Source: Paracyclopina nana | Lineage: Eukaryota; Arthropoda; Copepoda; Cyclopoida; Cyclopettidae | DNA length: 64,000 nucleotides | Direction: 5' to 3' | Assembly: GCA_019096065.1 (NCBI GenBank) | Contig: JAGUCH010000002.1 | Coordinates: forward strand, 2,554,501-2,618,500 | In this document: in pieces, positions 44,285-55,310 of the stretch | Layout: each line of letters opens with the position of its first letter | How positions within the stretch are numbered: position 1 is the first letter of the stretch | Notes under the pieces: generated by a model | What the model was told of the DNA's origin: nothing | Database searches by the model: none | The model's input: only the letters and a program-made list of their open reading frames with translations | Program-made: the position numbers and the translations under genes

Positions 44285-47059
44285 TTATTCACCCTTGCCA
44301 GGGGGCAAATAGACAAGAGGTCTGTACTCAGGATTCCACATTTTGGAGTAAATGTATGTCTTGAGGCCTTCTTCACCACCTTCCTGTAGAGCTTCATATG
44401 CAACTTTGTTACCCAACTAATTCACAAAAAGCCAAATCATTTAAAGGTCACTCAGAAAAATAGCCATTCTAATACCTTTAAGCCTTCATCAATGGCCTGC
44501 ATCATGACTCTCATGGCCAAGTGAGCTGCAATGGACCTAATGTCCTTGATTTCAGGAAAAGTGGCTCTTCGGGCCAAGTCATCCTCATTGATGAGTTCAA
44601 CAAGAGCTTCAGCAGAAGAGTTGATCATGGCATTTGTGACTACTCCAGTTTGGCCCAAAGCTGCTCCCAGTGCAAGTCCAGGAAAAATGAACCTATTGCC
44701 AGCACAAAAAGCATTATGAAAAGAGCTGAAGAACTTTAAGGATTTTTAGTGCAGGAAAATAGAGGCCAACACCATAAAGGTAATTAACTAGTAGCACAAC
44801 AACAACTACAGGAGGAAACAAGGGAAACAAACATAACCACTGTACCTGTTGTTACACTGTGATGAAGCAACAATCGTACTGCCTTTGCAGTGAGGAAATT
44901 GAGAAGAACTAAATAAAAAAGAGCACTTAAAAATCATATGCTGCATGCAGTAGGGGGTAATTTTCACCCCTGCTAAAAATGCCTTAAACTATTGAAGCTA
45001 TAAAAAGGTATTTTTCTTGAATAAATGTATCAGAGCTTAAATTAATTTAAGTAAAGCTGTCAATATAAAGCAAGCTTTCAAAAAGCTTTTAGCCTTAAAA
45101 TAGAGAAGTTTGTTATACCTGTTGTTGCATTGGGATGAGGCCACTGTCATGCCACCAATATCAACATCTGGGAATGGAGATCCAGAAGCAAAAATGGCAC
45201 GACCTCCAGTGCAACGCTGAGCAGCTTCAGCCGAGCACTCAGCTCTTGAGGTAGGATTGGACAATGGAAAGATAATTGGAGGACTATCCTAAAAACACCA
45301 ATATCTTCAGCATAAGCCCAATTTAAGAAAAGCAAACACTTACTGGGCAACCTTTGCCCACTTCAGTTAAAACGTCATCAGTGAAAATTCCGCCACATCC
45401 ACTGAGGCCAATGAGCACATTAGGCTTAACAGCCTTAACCACCTGCACAAGTATTTAAAATGAATTTTTCAGGACTATTAAAAAATGGATTTTAGTACCT
45501 CAAGGAGAGACATTCCTTCCATGGAAGTGTCATCCTCAGCAAAAGTTGATAATGAGTAGAAGTTTTCCTCCATTTCTTTTAGGTTTGGCCTTGCTTTGGT
45601 GATCAGGCCATGCTCATCCAGAATGAAGAATTTGGCACCAGCTTCATTGTCAGACAATCCATACCTTCTTGTCATGGCATTCCTGATGGTGAGCATCACT
45701 CCAGCTGCAGCACTGCCAGCTCCACAAACCACAAATTTCAGATCCTTGAGGGCAGAAGGAGGAAGGCCTTGAACCTTCAATGCGCCATAAATTCCAGCCA
45801 AAGCTGTGGCAGCTGTGCCTTGAATGTCATCATTGAACATCAAATAAGTGGACCTGATGAAATTAAATAATTAATTGTTTGGTTGCAGAAAAGGAGCTGA
45901 ATCATGCCTGTAACGCTTCAGCAGTGAAACTGCATGCTTGGTCTGAAAATCTTCATGCTGGATTAAAGCCCTTGGCCATCTGAGCTTGATGGCTGCCATG
46001 GCCTCATCGACAAACTCATAGTACTCTTCACCATCCAGCCTAGGCCTTTTCAGTCCCAGGTATCGAGGATCATCGATCAATCTTTGGTTATTGGTGCCAA
46101 CATCAAGGACACAGGGCAAGACTCTCCGGGGATGAAACCCACCAGCTGCCACATAGAGATCCAATTTCCCAATGGAAATGCCAAGTCCGCCAATCCCAAG
46201 ATCTCCTAGGCCAAGCACCCTGGATCCATCAGTGACGACCACAGCATCAACATCATCGTGCTCCCAATTGTAGACCATGGAGGCCATTTCTCCCTTGTCA
46301 TCAGCAGAAATGTAAAGGCCACGTGGCCTTCTAAAAAGATGGGAGAAATTGGAGCAAGCCCAGCCCACTGTGGGAGTGTAAATGATGGGTGCCATTTCAT
46401 CAAAATTGTCCATGAGTAACCTAAGAAAAGTCCAATGGGAGTTTAAAGCAAAAATTATCATTAGCGAAAATACTTGTAAAATAAGGTTTCATTTCTATCT
46501 TGAAGGCCTTGCAGGACGTTCCATTTCCGGATGTCATCCTAAAACGCAAATATTTCATTAAGAAATGTCAAGGGCCTAAAAATTTCGAGATTTGACTCAA
46601 CTGGTTTGACTCCAGATCTTAGGATTTCATCATTGGGATTCTGGGCAGCTCTTTGTGCCCAACCAGATCGGTACTCCTCCATCATCACCTCCTCTTGAGC
46701 TTCGATGTCAAGCCTGGAAAAATAGGCTTTTTCAAGCTGGTCAAGACTTGGCGGGAAAATTCAAATTCTTACGTGGCTGGAGGAACCAGACCTCGGATTC
46801 CAAGGCGATCTCGTTCAGAGGCAGGAAAGGCCAAACCTTTGTTGAAAATCGGGTCTGAGATCAAGGCCATGGATTTCTTGTGGCAAATCTCAGCGCGTAA
46901 ATATTTGCCACCGGCCATTTTGGTCGAGATGCATCTGCCAAAAACCAACATCCATTATTGATTATTTTTAAGGTCATTTGGAGGATCTTTGCGAGCTCAC
47001 CTTGACATCAAATTCGGCCAAAGTCTCGCGTGATTTCTGATCAGAATCTTCGGATCCAT
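44285..47059 (-). CDS. NAD(P)-dependent malic enzyme, mitochondrial
   Basis: Catalyses oxidative decarboxylation of malate to pyruvate. Ten exons with continuous phase: 47059-47001, 46934-46773, 46713-46602, 46538-46474, 46420-45908, 45853-45499, 45442-45344, 45288-45119, 44692-44476 and 44416-44285 (TAA), giving 627 residues. The N-terminus is Arg-rich without acids apart from the first residues ([11 protein letters not shown]), typical of a matrix presequence. Landmarks: [52 protein letters not shown], a segment ending FNDDIQGTA (metal site Asp), [11 protein letters not shown] (NAD-binding loop), [31 protein letters not shown] and [12 protein letters not shown]. Length is slightly above the 580-600 usual, owing to the ends. 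The intron after exon 5 starts GC (CAG|GCATGA) instead of GT. A duplicated cassette-like exon lies in the intron after exon 8. Confidence 0.93.
44846..44908 (-). other. Candidate 63-bp cassette exon in the malic enzyme gene
   Basis: Between exons 8 and 9 a segment begins after TTTATTTAG and ends AACAACAG|GTACAG, both good splice sites. Its translation, SSQFPHCKG then [11 protein letters not shown], parallels the end of exon 8, [11 protein letters not shown] then [10 protein letters not shown]. It is exactly 21 codons in the right phase, so inclusion would insert 21 residues before FIFPG without a frameshift. Third-position differences (TCC/TCA, CAA/CAG, TGC/TGT) with retained amino acids suggest selection. 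Confidence 0.6.
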
Positions 47060-47742
47060 CCTGGATTGGTTTCACTGTTCAGTGTCAACAATGAAAACTT
47101 GACTCAGTTCACCCTCAAAAACTGCTCATAAAAATTCGAAGTAGCTTGGAAATCTCAATTCTCAAGTCGAGCGCTGAAAAATCGAATCGGAAAAACAAGT
47201 CGCGAAAACTACTGATTGAAAGTAACTTTCTTTTTAAGAATCTATATCGAAAAATTGAATGAAGATAAAATAGTCAAATCTAATTTTCAGGATACCATAA
47301 GACATATTTTAATTTTAAATCGTTTCATTTTTGGGTGTTGCAACAATTTTGGATTGGATTGAAGTGCCTAAAATAAAGCCGCTCGGTTAAGTAAATCAGC
47401 TGTTGTAGCACAATATCCATATTGAGTGTGTACTTTCTGTGTCACTTTGTACAGCAGTGCAAGTGCAAGGCCTTGAAAATCCCCTGAGGTTTATTATCCA
47501 GTTCGATTTGGTTTTCATTTTTATGCTTGAAAATTCAGCCATTTTTCTGATATCTTCAATCTCTCCAACTTCGGATTTTAAAAAGAATGATAATTATTTG
47601 TTACAGCCAATTTTTAAAAAAAGTGTAATATGGCTGATAAACAAGTTCAAACGATAAGGTAAACAAAATTGCATGCATTTCTATCTACGTAACATTTTTT
47701 AAAAGAGCAATTTTAACTGGAAGATCATTTCTGCCTTGCCAA
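47060..47742. other. Intergenic region upstream of the malic enzyme gene
   Basis: AT-rich, no convincing exon. A 72-codon plus-strand frame at 47439 starts at a plausible ATG but lacks splice partners, domain or composition support. Contains the malic enzyme promoter and the 3' end region of the next minus-strand gene. Confidence 0.5.
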
Positions 47743-48581
47743 TCAGGCTGAAGTTGTTGGTTCAGGTCCTGGAGCAGAAGTTGTTCTTATGATCACTTCA
47801 TCACTGCTGGAGCTTAGATGAAATAGTTTCAAAGTGGGTTCAATTAAAATAGCTCATTAAATTGCCTTACTCTAGTTCTGAAGTTTCACTAGAGATGGAA
47901 TCATTGCTGCTTTCATTGGACTGTTTGGAGTTAGAATTCCTTTCCTCGGATTCCATTCTTGCATTGTGTTCCTTTTGCCTATTCTCTCCACTGGAGCACT
48001 AGATAAAGGTATATCAGTTGGAGCAGTAGTTGTCCTTATGATTTCATCACTATTGGAGCTTTAATATGAGACATTCAATTTTTGAGATTCTTTAAACAAT
48101 GTCCTGATTTTACTTGTCATGGGAACTTTCATTGGACTCTTGAGAACCTTGGCTGGCAGGCTGCTCTTGAGATTCCACAGATTTGGAGACCAAAGAAGAT
48201 GGACTCCTTCCACTTCTTGGAACAGGTGTACTTGCTGCTGGTGCATCAGTTGCTGCAAGGGTTGTCATGATGATTTCAATGCTATTTGAGCTATGAAATT
48301 GAATTTAAACTCAATGTCAGAGATTGCTTTTAATGTTTTAAATTACTTGTCTCCAGAGCTTTCAGCAGATTCGCCATCATCACTGCCAGAGCTGCATTAT
48401 TTAAACTTAGATAAATATGCTTTGTTACTAAGCTAATTAATAAGAAGAGTTACTTGGCACCATTAGATAGTCCTGGAAATTGATGCTCATCAGATTGCCT
48501 ATTCTTTCCATATACATGTCTAGCATTTGCAGTTTGGGCCAAAGTCAAAGCCAACCATACAATTGATATCGCAAGTTTCAT
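47743..48581 (-). CDS. Secreted Ser/Thr-rich protein built from repeated exons
   Basis: Five exons, all introns in phase 2: 48581-48454, 48391-48347, 48290-48114, 48058-47871 and 47812-47743 (TGA). The start MKLAISIVWLALTLAQTANA is a clear signal peptide. Exons 3, 4 and 5 begin with the same module: NSNSIEIIMTTLAATDAP, NSNSDEIIRTTTAPTDIP and DSSSDEVIIRTTSAPGPEP. Exons 3 and 4 also share a later Ser/Glu-rich stretch (SQESNESSHD, SKQSNESSND). This is growth by duplication of phase-symmetric exons. Exon 4 has 188 bases where 189 are needed, and its second half reads sensibly only with one base added, so one base is probably missing. No known domain. The many Ser/Thr residues suggest O-glycosylation, perhaps a mucin-like or cuticular matrix protein (inference). 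Confidence 0.75.
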
Positions 48582-48876
48582 TATTGCAATAAAACTTCTG
48601 TTGTGATTGCTATGCTTGAACTATGATAAATTCTAGCTCACCAGCATTTTTATACCTTCAGACTCATTACAGCACATCTGTAATTGGAAAAAGTAGCTAA
48701 CTGATCATCAATGACTCATGTGGTTTTCAAACTAAAAGACCATGAACTCTGCGTTATCTGCATCGAAAAATCACACACAAAGATGGTTATGTGAACTTTA
48801 TTACAAAAAGCTGGCAACCTTATGCTTGACATCCAATCAGTCATTTATTGCCGTGCTTATTCATATTTCTCCCATG

Positions 48877-49319
48877 TTAAGTTTTCACAGTTATGGCAAA
48901 AATGGTCAAATTGGAGCAGATGCAGTCGTTAGGCCCCATTGGTTCTTTATGGGTTGTAGCAGCAGTTCCCAGAGCCAAAACCATGAAAAACAGCAGGAAA
49001 AGCCAGATTAAATATCCACTAAACACTCTTCCATGAGCCTTAGCATATTCTTTGCATTTTTCCCACTTGGATTTGCTATCATTGCTTCTGGCGTTGACGT
49101 TTTCTTCCACCAAGATTTGGAACAGATGAGGGTCAAATCCCAAGGCAATCACTCTATGAGGAGTCTGTAAAGGATATTCGGCTAAAATGCTCACAAAGCC
49201 TCAAAGTTAGCATTAAATCACCTGATAATATCTGCGAAAACTTCTTGCTAGATATTGTTCCGATTTTGCTCTGCTGAATGTTTTTGGGGATAGTAAGCTC
49301 TTGTGCTCATGAACGCCAT
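48877..49319 (-). CDS. Small single-pass membrane protein, unknown family
   Basis: Two exons, 49319-49222 and 49164-48877 (TAA). Translation gives about 132 residues: a basic N-terminal part (MAFMSTRAYYPQK, then after repair TFSRAKSEQYLARSFRRYY), a charged middle (SNDSKSKWEKCKEYAKAH), one helix GYLIWLFLLFFMVLALG and a short tail with CIC. Exon 1 contains five A near 49,280 where six are needed to keep the frame and the splice phase, another apparent single-base loss. A start 12 bases upstream (MRPK) is also in frame. The Arg-rich start could be a mitochondrial signal, which is inference. No homologue recognised. Confidence 0.65.
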
Positions 49320-49331
49320 TTTAGGTCTCAT

Positions 49332-50356
49332 TTCGAGGCACTCGACCAAATACTTTGAGGTTACAGGGCATTTTTACATTGATTCCCATTTTCTTTAAAT
49401 ATACTATATGTATCCTTACATCGATAAACATGAGTATTTATGCACATTGGGAGAAAGAGTCTTTTTTTGTGGCACCTCCCTCCATTTTTATGGCTCTAAA
49501 ACAAACAATTTACGCAGCAAGTAAGATTAATTGGGCGTTTGCATATTTTCACAGTTGATGGTGAGATAAAGTCAAGAAAAATATCCAAGCTCTCAGCTTT
49601 CTACAAATTACTCAAATAATCATAGGTTCTTTCCACCAATATTAAAAAGAACTAGCTACAATCCCTGTTTTTGACGAACAAGGAAATGAGAAAATTGCTT
49701 TTACGCATGACGTCATCCCACTTATTAATTTTTCTAATGAAAAAATTATTTGTCCGAAATGACCCCAACAAAGCTGGCCCGACTGTAATGACCGCTGGGC
49801 GTCCTCTGGTCTGGCTCCAGGTGGACAATCAACTGGGCACAGCGGGGAAAATGCAGCCAAAAAGTACCAAACATATGTTTGCAACAGATTTTCAATTCAT
49901 ATTCAAGCAATTTTGGCAGTTGAATAATAATTAAATTATGAAGCGTAATAAGTCTTTTGAACGAGTTATTGCCGACTGTGCTTTGTTCACACAACAATGG
50001 CTTAAGGGGCCGACTACGGCTCGCTGCTAAAACTTTTCTTAAGGCGCCACAAGGTTGGAATGAAGCGAGCGCGCATTTCAAGGGCGGATTTAAATATTTC
50101 AAGGCTCGATATTTACAAAACATTTGAAGAAAGTAACGTTTAAAAGTCCTTATATTATCAATATTCATTTCAAAGTTAAAGTTTGCAGTGATGCTGATGG
50201 CTTTTTGTGAGAAAAGGTGAGTTTCAGCGTTTTTACGAGTGTGATTAAAACAAGCTCGTCTCAATTACGAAGCTCACTTTTGAGTGAATTTGTTTGAAAC
50301 AACAGCAGCAGTGAAGACAAAATTTTAGCCAGCTTCTAGCACTAGTTTGGATTGCA
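49332..50356. other. Intergenic region between divergent genes
   Basis: One kilobase between the small membrane protein gene (minus) and the BMP receptor gene (plus). Frames present are short and on the wrong strand or lack splice context. No repeat recognised. Should contain the receptor promoter. Confidence 0.5.
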
Positions 50357-52600
50357 ATGGCGTCTTTGCCCATTTCCGAGCCATTCGGAGTGGCCAAAAA
50401 AGTGGCTTTAGGCTCCTTTGTCCTGCTCAATCAAATAACCTCAGGTAAGCTCAAGGAAACAGCTTCAAAAATCAAATTTCAAGCTTTTGAACCCTTCTTC
50501 TGTAGGCAATGCTCTAACTTGCTTTTGCCTGGGTCATTGCCCAGACTTCCCCAATGATCCTACCAAAAATGGGACTTGTGAGGCCAAACCTGGAGCCAAA
50601 TGCTTTTCAGCTGTGGAAGAAGTGCTCGATCCTGAGACTCTTCGCTTGGTTCCTGAAAGAACTTATGGCTGTTTACCTCCAGATGAGACTGGACTGCTCC
50701 AATGCAAAGGCCACCTTGTGCCCCATTTAAATCCAACCTCAATAGCTTGTTGTTCTGATGACAACTACTGCAATCTGAGGCTATCTCCAATGTATGAATC
50801 TTCTCCTGACAATGAAGACTCTAATGATGACTTCCTTGGTGCTGCTCAAATTGGAAGCATGACTGCTTACACTCTGCTGATCAGCTTGACCATTTGCTTT
50901 GTCATTGCTGTGCTCCTCATTGCTTTCATGTACCTCAAGTACAAGAAGAGGGAAGACTCTCGGAAAAAGTACTTGCTATGCAGTAGGAATGATCCAGAGG
51001 CTGCACTCAAGTTCTACCCTGGCACCTTGAGTGACCTGAGGGATCAGACCAGCTCTGGATCAGGATCTGGATTGCCCTTGATGGTGCAGAGAACCATAGC
51101 TAAGCAAATTGAAATGATCCAGCCTGTGGGAAAGGGCAGATATGGAGAAGTCTGGTTGGCCAGATGGAGCAGTGACAAAATTGCTGTCAAGGTAAAGCAT
51201 CTTTTTTTGTCACTCATAGCAAATTCAATTCCTTTGTTTCCAGGTATTTTTCACCATTGAGGAGGCCTCATGGTTCCATGAAACTGACATCTACCAAACA
51301 GTGCTCATGAGGCATGAAAACATTCTAGGCTTCATTGCTGCTGACATCAGAGGTAAGCAAAACACTTTTTCATTAGATAGGACATTCTTTAAATTCAAAT
51401 TCTAAAGGAACTGGAGGCACAGGAACACAAATGCTACTCATCACTGACTACCATAAACATGGATCACTCTATGACTTCTTAAGGCTCAACAAAATTGATG
51501 ACAAGACCATGGTAAGAGATATTATTTTAATTATCTGCGATTTGTTGCTTCAACTTTCTTCATAGCTCAAAATGGCTCATTCCACTGCGAGTGGATTAGC
51601 TCACTTGCACACTGAAATACATGGAACTCCAGGCAAACCTGCCATTGCTCATAGAGACATAAAAACCCGGAATATTTTGGTCAAAGATGACTTGTCTTGC
51701 TGCATTGCAGATTTTGGTCTAGCCGTCAGATACTGCAGGTAATTTATTTGCTTTTGTAAATTGATGTGGCTCGACACAATTTTTTTGTTTAGTGAGAAAA
51801 ACGAGGTGGATTTGGGGGCGCCAAATACCAGGGTAGGAACGAGACGTTACATGGCTCCAGAAGTTGTGAGCAACCTCATGAATTTGAAGAATTTTGACAG
51901 CTACAAACAAGCTGATGTCTACAGCTTCGGTCTCGTCTTGTGGGAAATTTGCAGAAGAACAGTTACTGGCGATGAACATGCGGTAATACTCCCATTGTCT
52001 ATGGCTAATTATTTCCTCATATTCTTTTGTCTTTAGGAATTTTACGAGGATTCTGCTCTGCCTTATTGTGAATATGTCACCTCAGATCCTACCTTTGAAG
52101 ACATGGAATCTGTCATCTGCAAAAAGGTACATTTTGAACGAAAAAGTAATCATGAATCTCCCTCGTTCATTTAATTTATTTTTTTGCAGAACTTGAGGCC
52201 TTCAATTCCTGAGAGGTGGGAAAATAGTGAGCCTTTGGCTTCTGTGTCCAGAATGATTCGAGAATCTTGGCATAAAGACCCTAGAGCCAGACCCACTGCA
52301 CTCAGATTGAAGAAGAACTTGCACAACATTAGGAGCAACTATAACAATGGGCAAATCAAGGCTAGTGCCAAGGTTGACATGAGCAGCAGCCCACCAGTAG
52401 TGCAAAAGTATGCAAAAATCAGCAATAACAGACACCATTTTCATCATGAAAAACCAACAAAAAAGAACCCACTGCAACCCAAAAGTATTCATCCAGATGG
52501 AAAATCATTGTCAGCTTTTTATTTATATATCTACAACATCATCATTGTAAAGTGCCATTTTTACATCTCCTCCCGAATTTGTATTATTTTACAAAGCTAA
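50357..52600 (+). CDS. BMP type I receptor serine/threonine kinase (ALK3/6-like)
   Basis: Plasma-membrane receptor that, once phosphorylated by a type II receptor, phosphorylates R-Smads. Eight exons, fully in phase: 50357-50444, 50506-51191, 51244-51352, 51408-51511, 51566-51738, 51793-51982, 52037-52126 and 52190-52600, 616 residues. Order: N-terminal hydrophobic stretch (weak signal peptide), Cys-rich ligand domain from CFCLGHC to [10 protein letters not shown], membrane helix about 148-173, GS box [21 protein letters not shown] near 211, then the kinase with [28 protein letters not shown] and GTRRYMAPE. The loop [20 protein letters not shown] is the L45 region of the BMPR1 class, which selects Smad1/5-type substrates, with GTG in place of SW. 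An unusual C-terminal extension of about 100 residues, basic and His/Lys-rich then hydrophobic, follows the kinase. An alternative last exon cannot be excluded. Confidence 0.93.
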
Positions 52601-52851
52601 AATGAACCTGGCCTACATACAAGTAGGCATCAACAAACAATAATGAAAAAAGAAAGATAATCACCTTTTATCAAACACACTGTGCCATATATACATATGT
52701 TTTTAACCAATAAAATGAATTGTCTAATCTGAAAACATAGCCAAGTCTGCCATAAGGAAAGAAGAACAGGTTGTCAAATGACTTTTAGCGCCTATGTTAC
52801 TCTCAGGTGATTCTCAAAAAGTCATGAGTAACCAACCAACTTGAAGAAAAA

Positions 52852-55150
52852 ATGGGGCCAAAATTTGGCTTCATTTTTGCCTTACTTCTTGCTGAAGGAT
52901 TTTGCCAAGGATATTTATGCAGTGACAAGCCTTTGATTGAATTAATTACTCATTGCGAAGACTCCAATGCAGTGTCCAATTTTGCAATTGAACCAAAGCC
53001 CAAAAATTTCAAAAAGAGCCTGAATGGCCAAGTGAGGGTAAAGTTTGGGCCTGCATCATTACATTCATTCAAGATGGGAAAATGCTTCAGAATTTCCCCA
53101 GACTTTGACTTTGCCAATTCAGTTAGTGAATTAAGCGGCAAATTCATCAATGATGTGCTAACTAACGAAGTTCATTTGGGACTTGGGAATGGAGCACACA
53201 TCAAGCTGAACTTGAATGAAAAAGGTCATTTGTGTGGGCCTCAGAAGCATTATGATGACACGAAAGGTCTGCAAAAGTCACCTTTTGGACTCTAACAAGT
53301 AAATCATGGATGAGGAAAGAACATGGCTGGTTTCAAATGAGCTCAGAAGATTCCAAGTTTACTTTCATTACTAAAGACTTCAGCAATATTCTTGCATGTG
53401 CCAATACAAACTGGGTTTACAATACTGCTTATGAATGCTTTAGGCTTGATGATAACAGTGTGAAAAATATCCAAGGATTTACTCACATTGAAGGACATCT
53501 CGTCAAAGAACCTTGTGATAAGCATGAAAAATATCATGTTAACTTGGAGAGCTCAGAAGAATTCAAATTGACTGAAATGAAAAAATATGCAAACTCAAAG
53601 TGCATGGAAAATTCACACGATGTCTTTGGTTGGCTGAAAAGTGTGGAAAAAGACCACCTTATAAACAACTATTTAGAATTCAAGGATCATCTTATGACTG
53701 ACTTGCCCACTCAATTAATTCTTGATGTTCCTGAATGCTCTCAACCTGAAAATAAGCAGCCAGAATATGTTGAAATATTCGTAGATGGCCAACGCATTTT
53801 CCAGGGGTCTGTTCAATTCAGCCCCAAAACAGGAAAAGCCATAATTGACCTAAGGAAAAACAATGAATTACTCAAGGCTGCTTTAGCATCCAATGCTAAA
53901 TTGGCACCCTTTGAGTTCCACCTTCTGAGAGCTAAAATGATACATGTTGAAGTTAACCGAGGCCCAGGTAATTTTGTTGCAACATCATTTAAATGAAAAT
54001 AATTTTAATATGTATGCAATTGAAGGAACTTTGGAGGGAGATGATGAGCTTTCACTGTTAGTAGTTGGGCATATTTGCAAAAATGGCCAACTTTGTGGGC
54101 TTGTGACCAAATATGGCCAACGGTTGAGAGATCCTAAAATGGGAGATAATTATTGCAGTTTTATCAGGAACAAGTTGACTTATGTGGGATTTCATGACCC
54201 ACTAACAAGTGAGCCAATTGGGCCAATCTACAAAATTCTGCTTGGAGACTCAGTGATGTACTCTGAGGGCAAAAAGTTTTCGGGGCCAAATATTGCCTAC
54301 ATGTATTACAAGAATGATTTTGCCATCCTGGGAGACTTTGATGGTTCCAGCCTTTTAAAATATGGCCAAAAGGTTGGCTTTACATTAAAGGAATGTGATG
54401 ACAATGGGCTCATGCAGCTGACATTTTCTGAACCGGTTCATCCTGAAATAGTCTATCATTATGAGCCTCCACAAGAGACCAGTTTTGGAGATCAGCCTCA
54501 ATTGGAAGATGAATTGGCAACTGAATGGCTGCAAGTCAAATTTGTCAATGACTTTAAGGTACAGCTGGGTTAAAAAACATGTGCTAATTTTGCAAAAATT
54601 GCCTTTTTAGGGAGATGCCATGTATGCAATCAAGGATATTCCAAAAGGCACAAATATTGCCCAATATGGTGGGTACAGAATGGAAAAAGCCCAACCTTTG
54701 CCAGTTGAGCTCCAATTACCTGGAATACCTTACAGACACATCATAGGCATTTGTGACATGGTGGTTGATATACCAAAAGGGTACACTGACCACCTCAAAT
54801 ACAATGGTACCCTTGGCCATAAAATGAACCACAACTTTGACAACTCCATAGAGTACAACATTGTAATTTGTCCACATTATGAGGTTTCAAAGTAAATTCA
54901 TTTGAGCTCTTAGGTTGACAGTGTGAGGTATGGATTGGTTGGCGTTTTCACAACTATCAAGGATGTAAAAGGAGGAGATCAAGTTTTCTCCAATTATGCA
55001 TACTCTCCCAAAGATTCAGGCAAAATCAAGGCAAGGCAATGGTATGCAGAAGAATGGAAGAGCTTTATTGCTGATCCAGCCAATGAAGACAAAGCAGGGA
55101 TTTTATCTCAGAAATTTGAGGCAAAGTACGGCACAACAACTGAGACTTGA
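52852..55150 (+). CDS. SETD7-like SET-domain protein with a signal peptide
   Basis: Exons 52852-53967, 54026-54558, 54611-54883 and 54914-55150 (TGA), about 719 residues. The N-terminus MGPKFGFIFALLLAEGFCQG is a classic signal peptide. Residues 25-370 are not recognised. The middle has repeated short beta units (GQLCGLVTKYGQRLRDPKMG, PNIAYMYYKNDFAILGDFDG) like the MORN region of SETD7. The end matches its SET domain: DAMYAIKDIPKGTNIAQYGG, LGHKMNHNFDNSIEYN (place of NHSFTPNC) and FTTIKDVKGGDQVFSNYAY with WYAEEW. SETD7 is an intracellular lysine methyltransferase, so secretion would be odd. NHNFDNSIEYN keeps the N-H pair but not the Cys. One T is missing near 53,285 (four instead of five). Adding it joins the two frames. 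AATAAA at about 55163. Confidence 0.8.
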
Positions 55151-55310
55151 ATTGCAGACTAAATAAACACTTCATTTAGAAGCATAAGAAATCCTGTATT
55201 TTGGGATTTTCCACTTTTAGTTGAAATTCGCAAACTTGTTTTGTCCTCAACATTTACTGCTAGTACTGAGAAATTCATGGGTAGAAGAAGAAGATATTGA
55301 GTTTGCAAAA

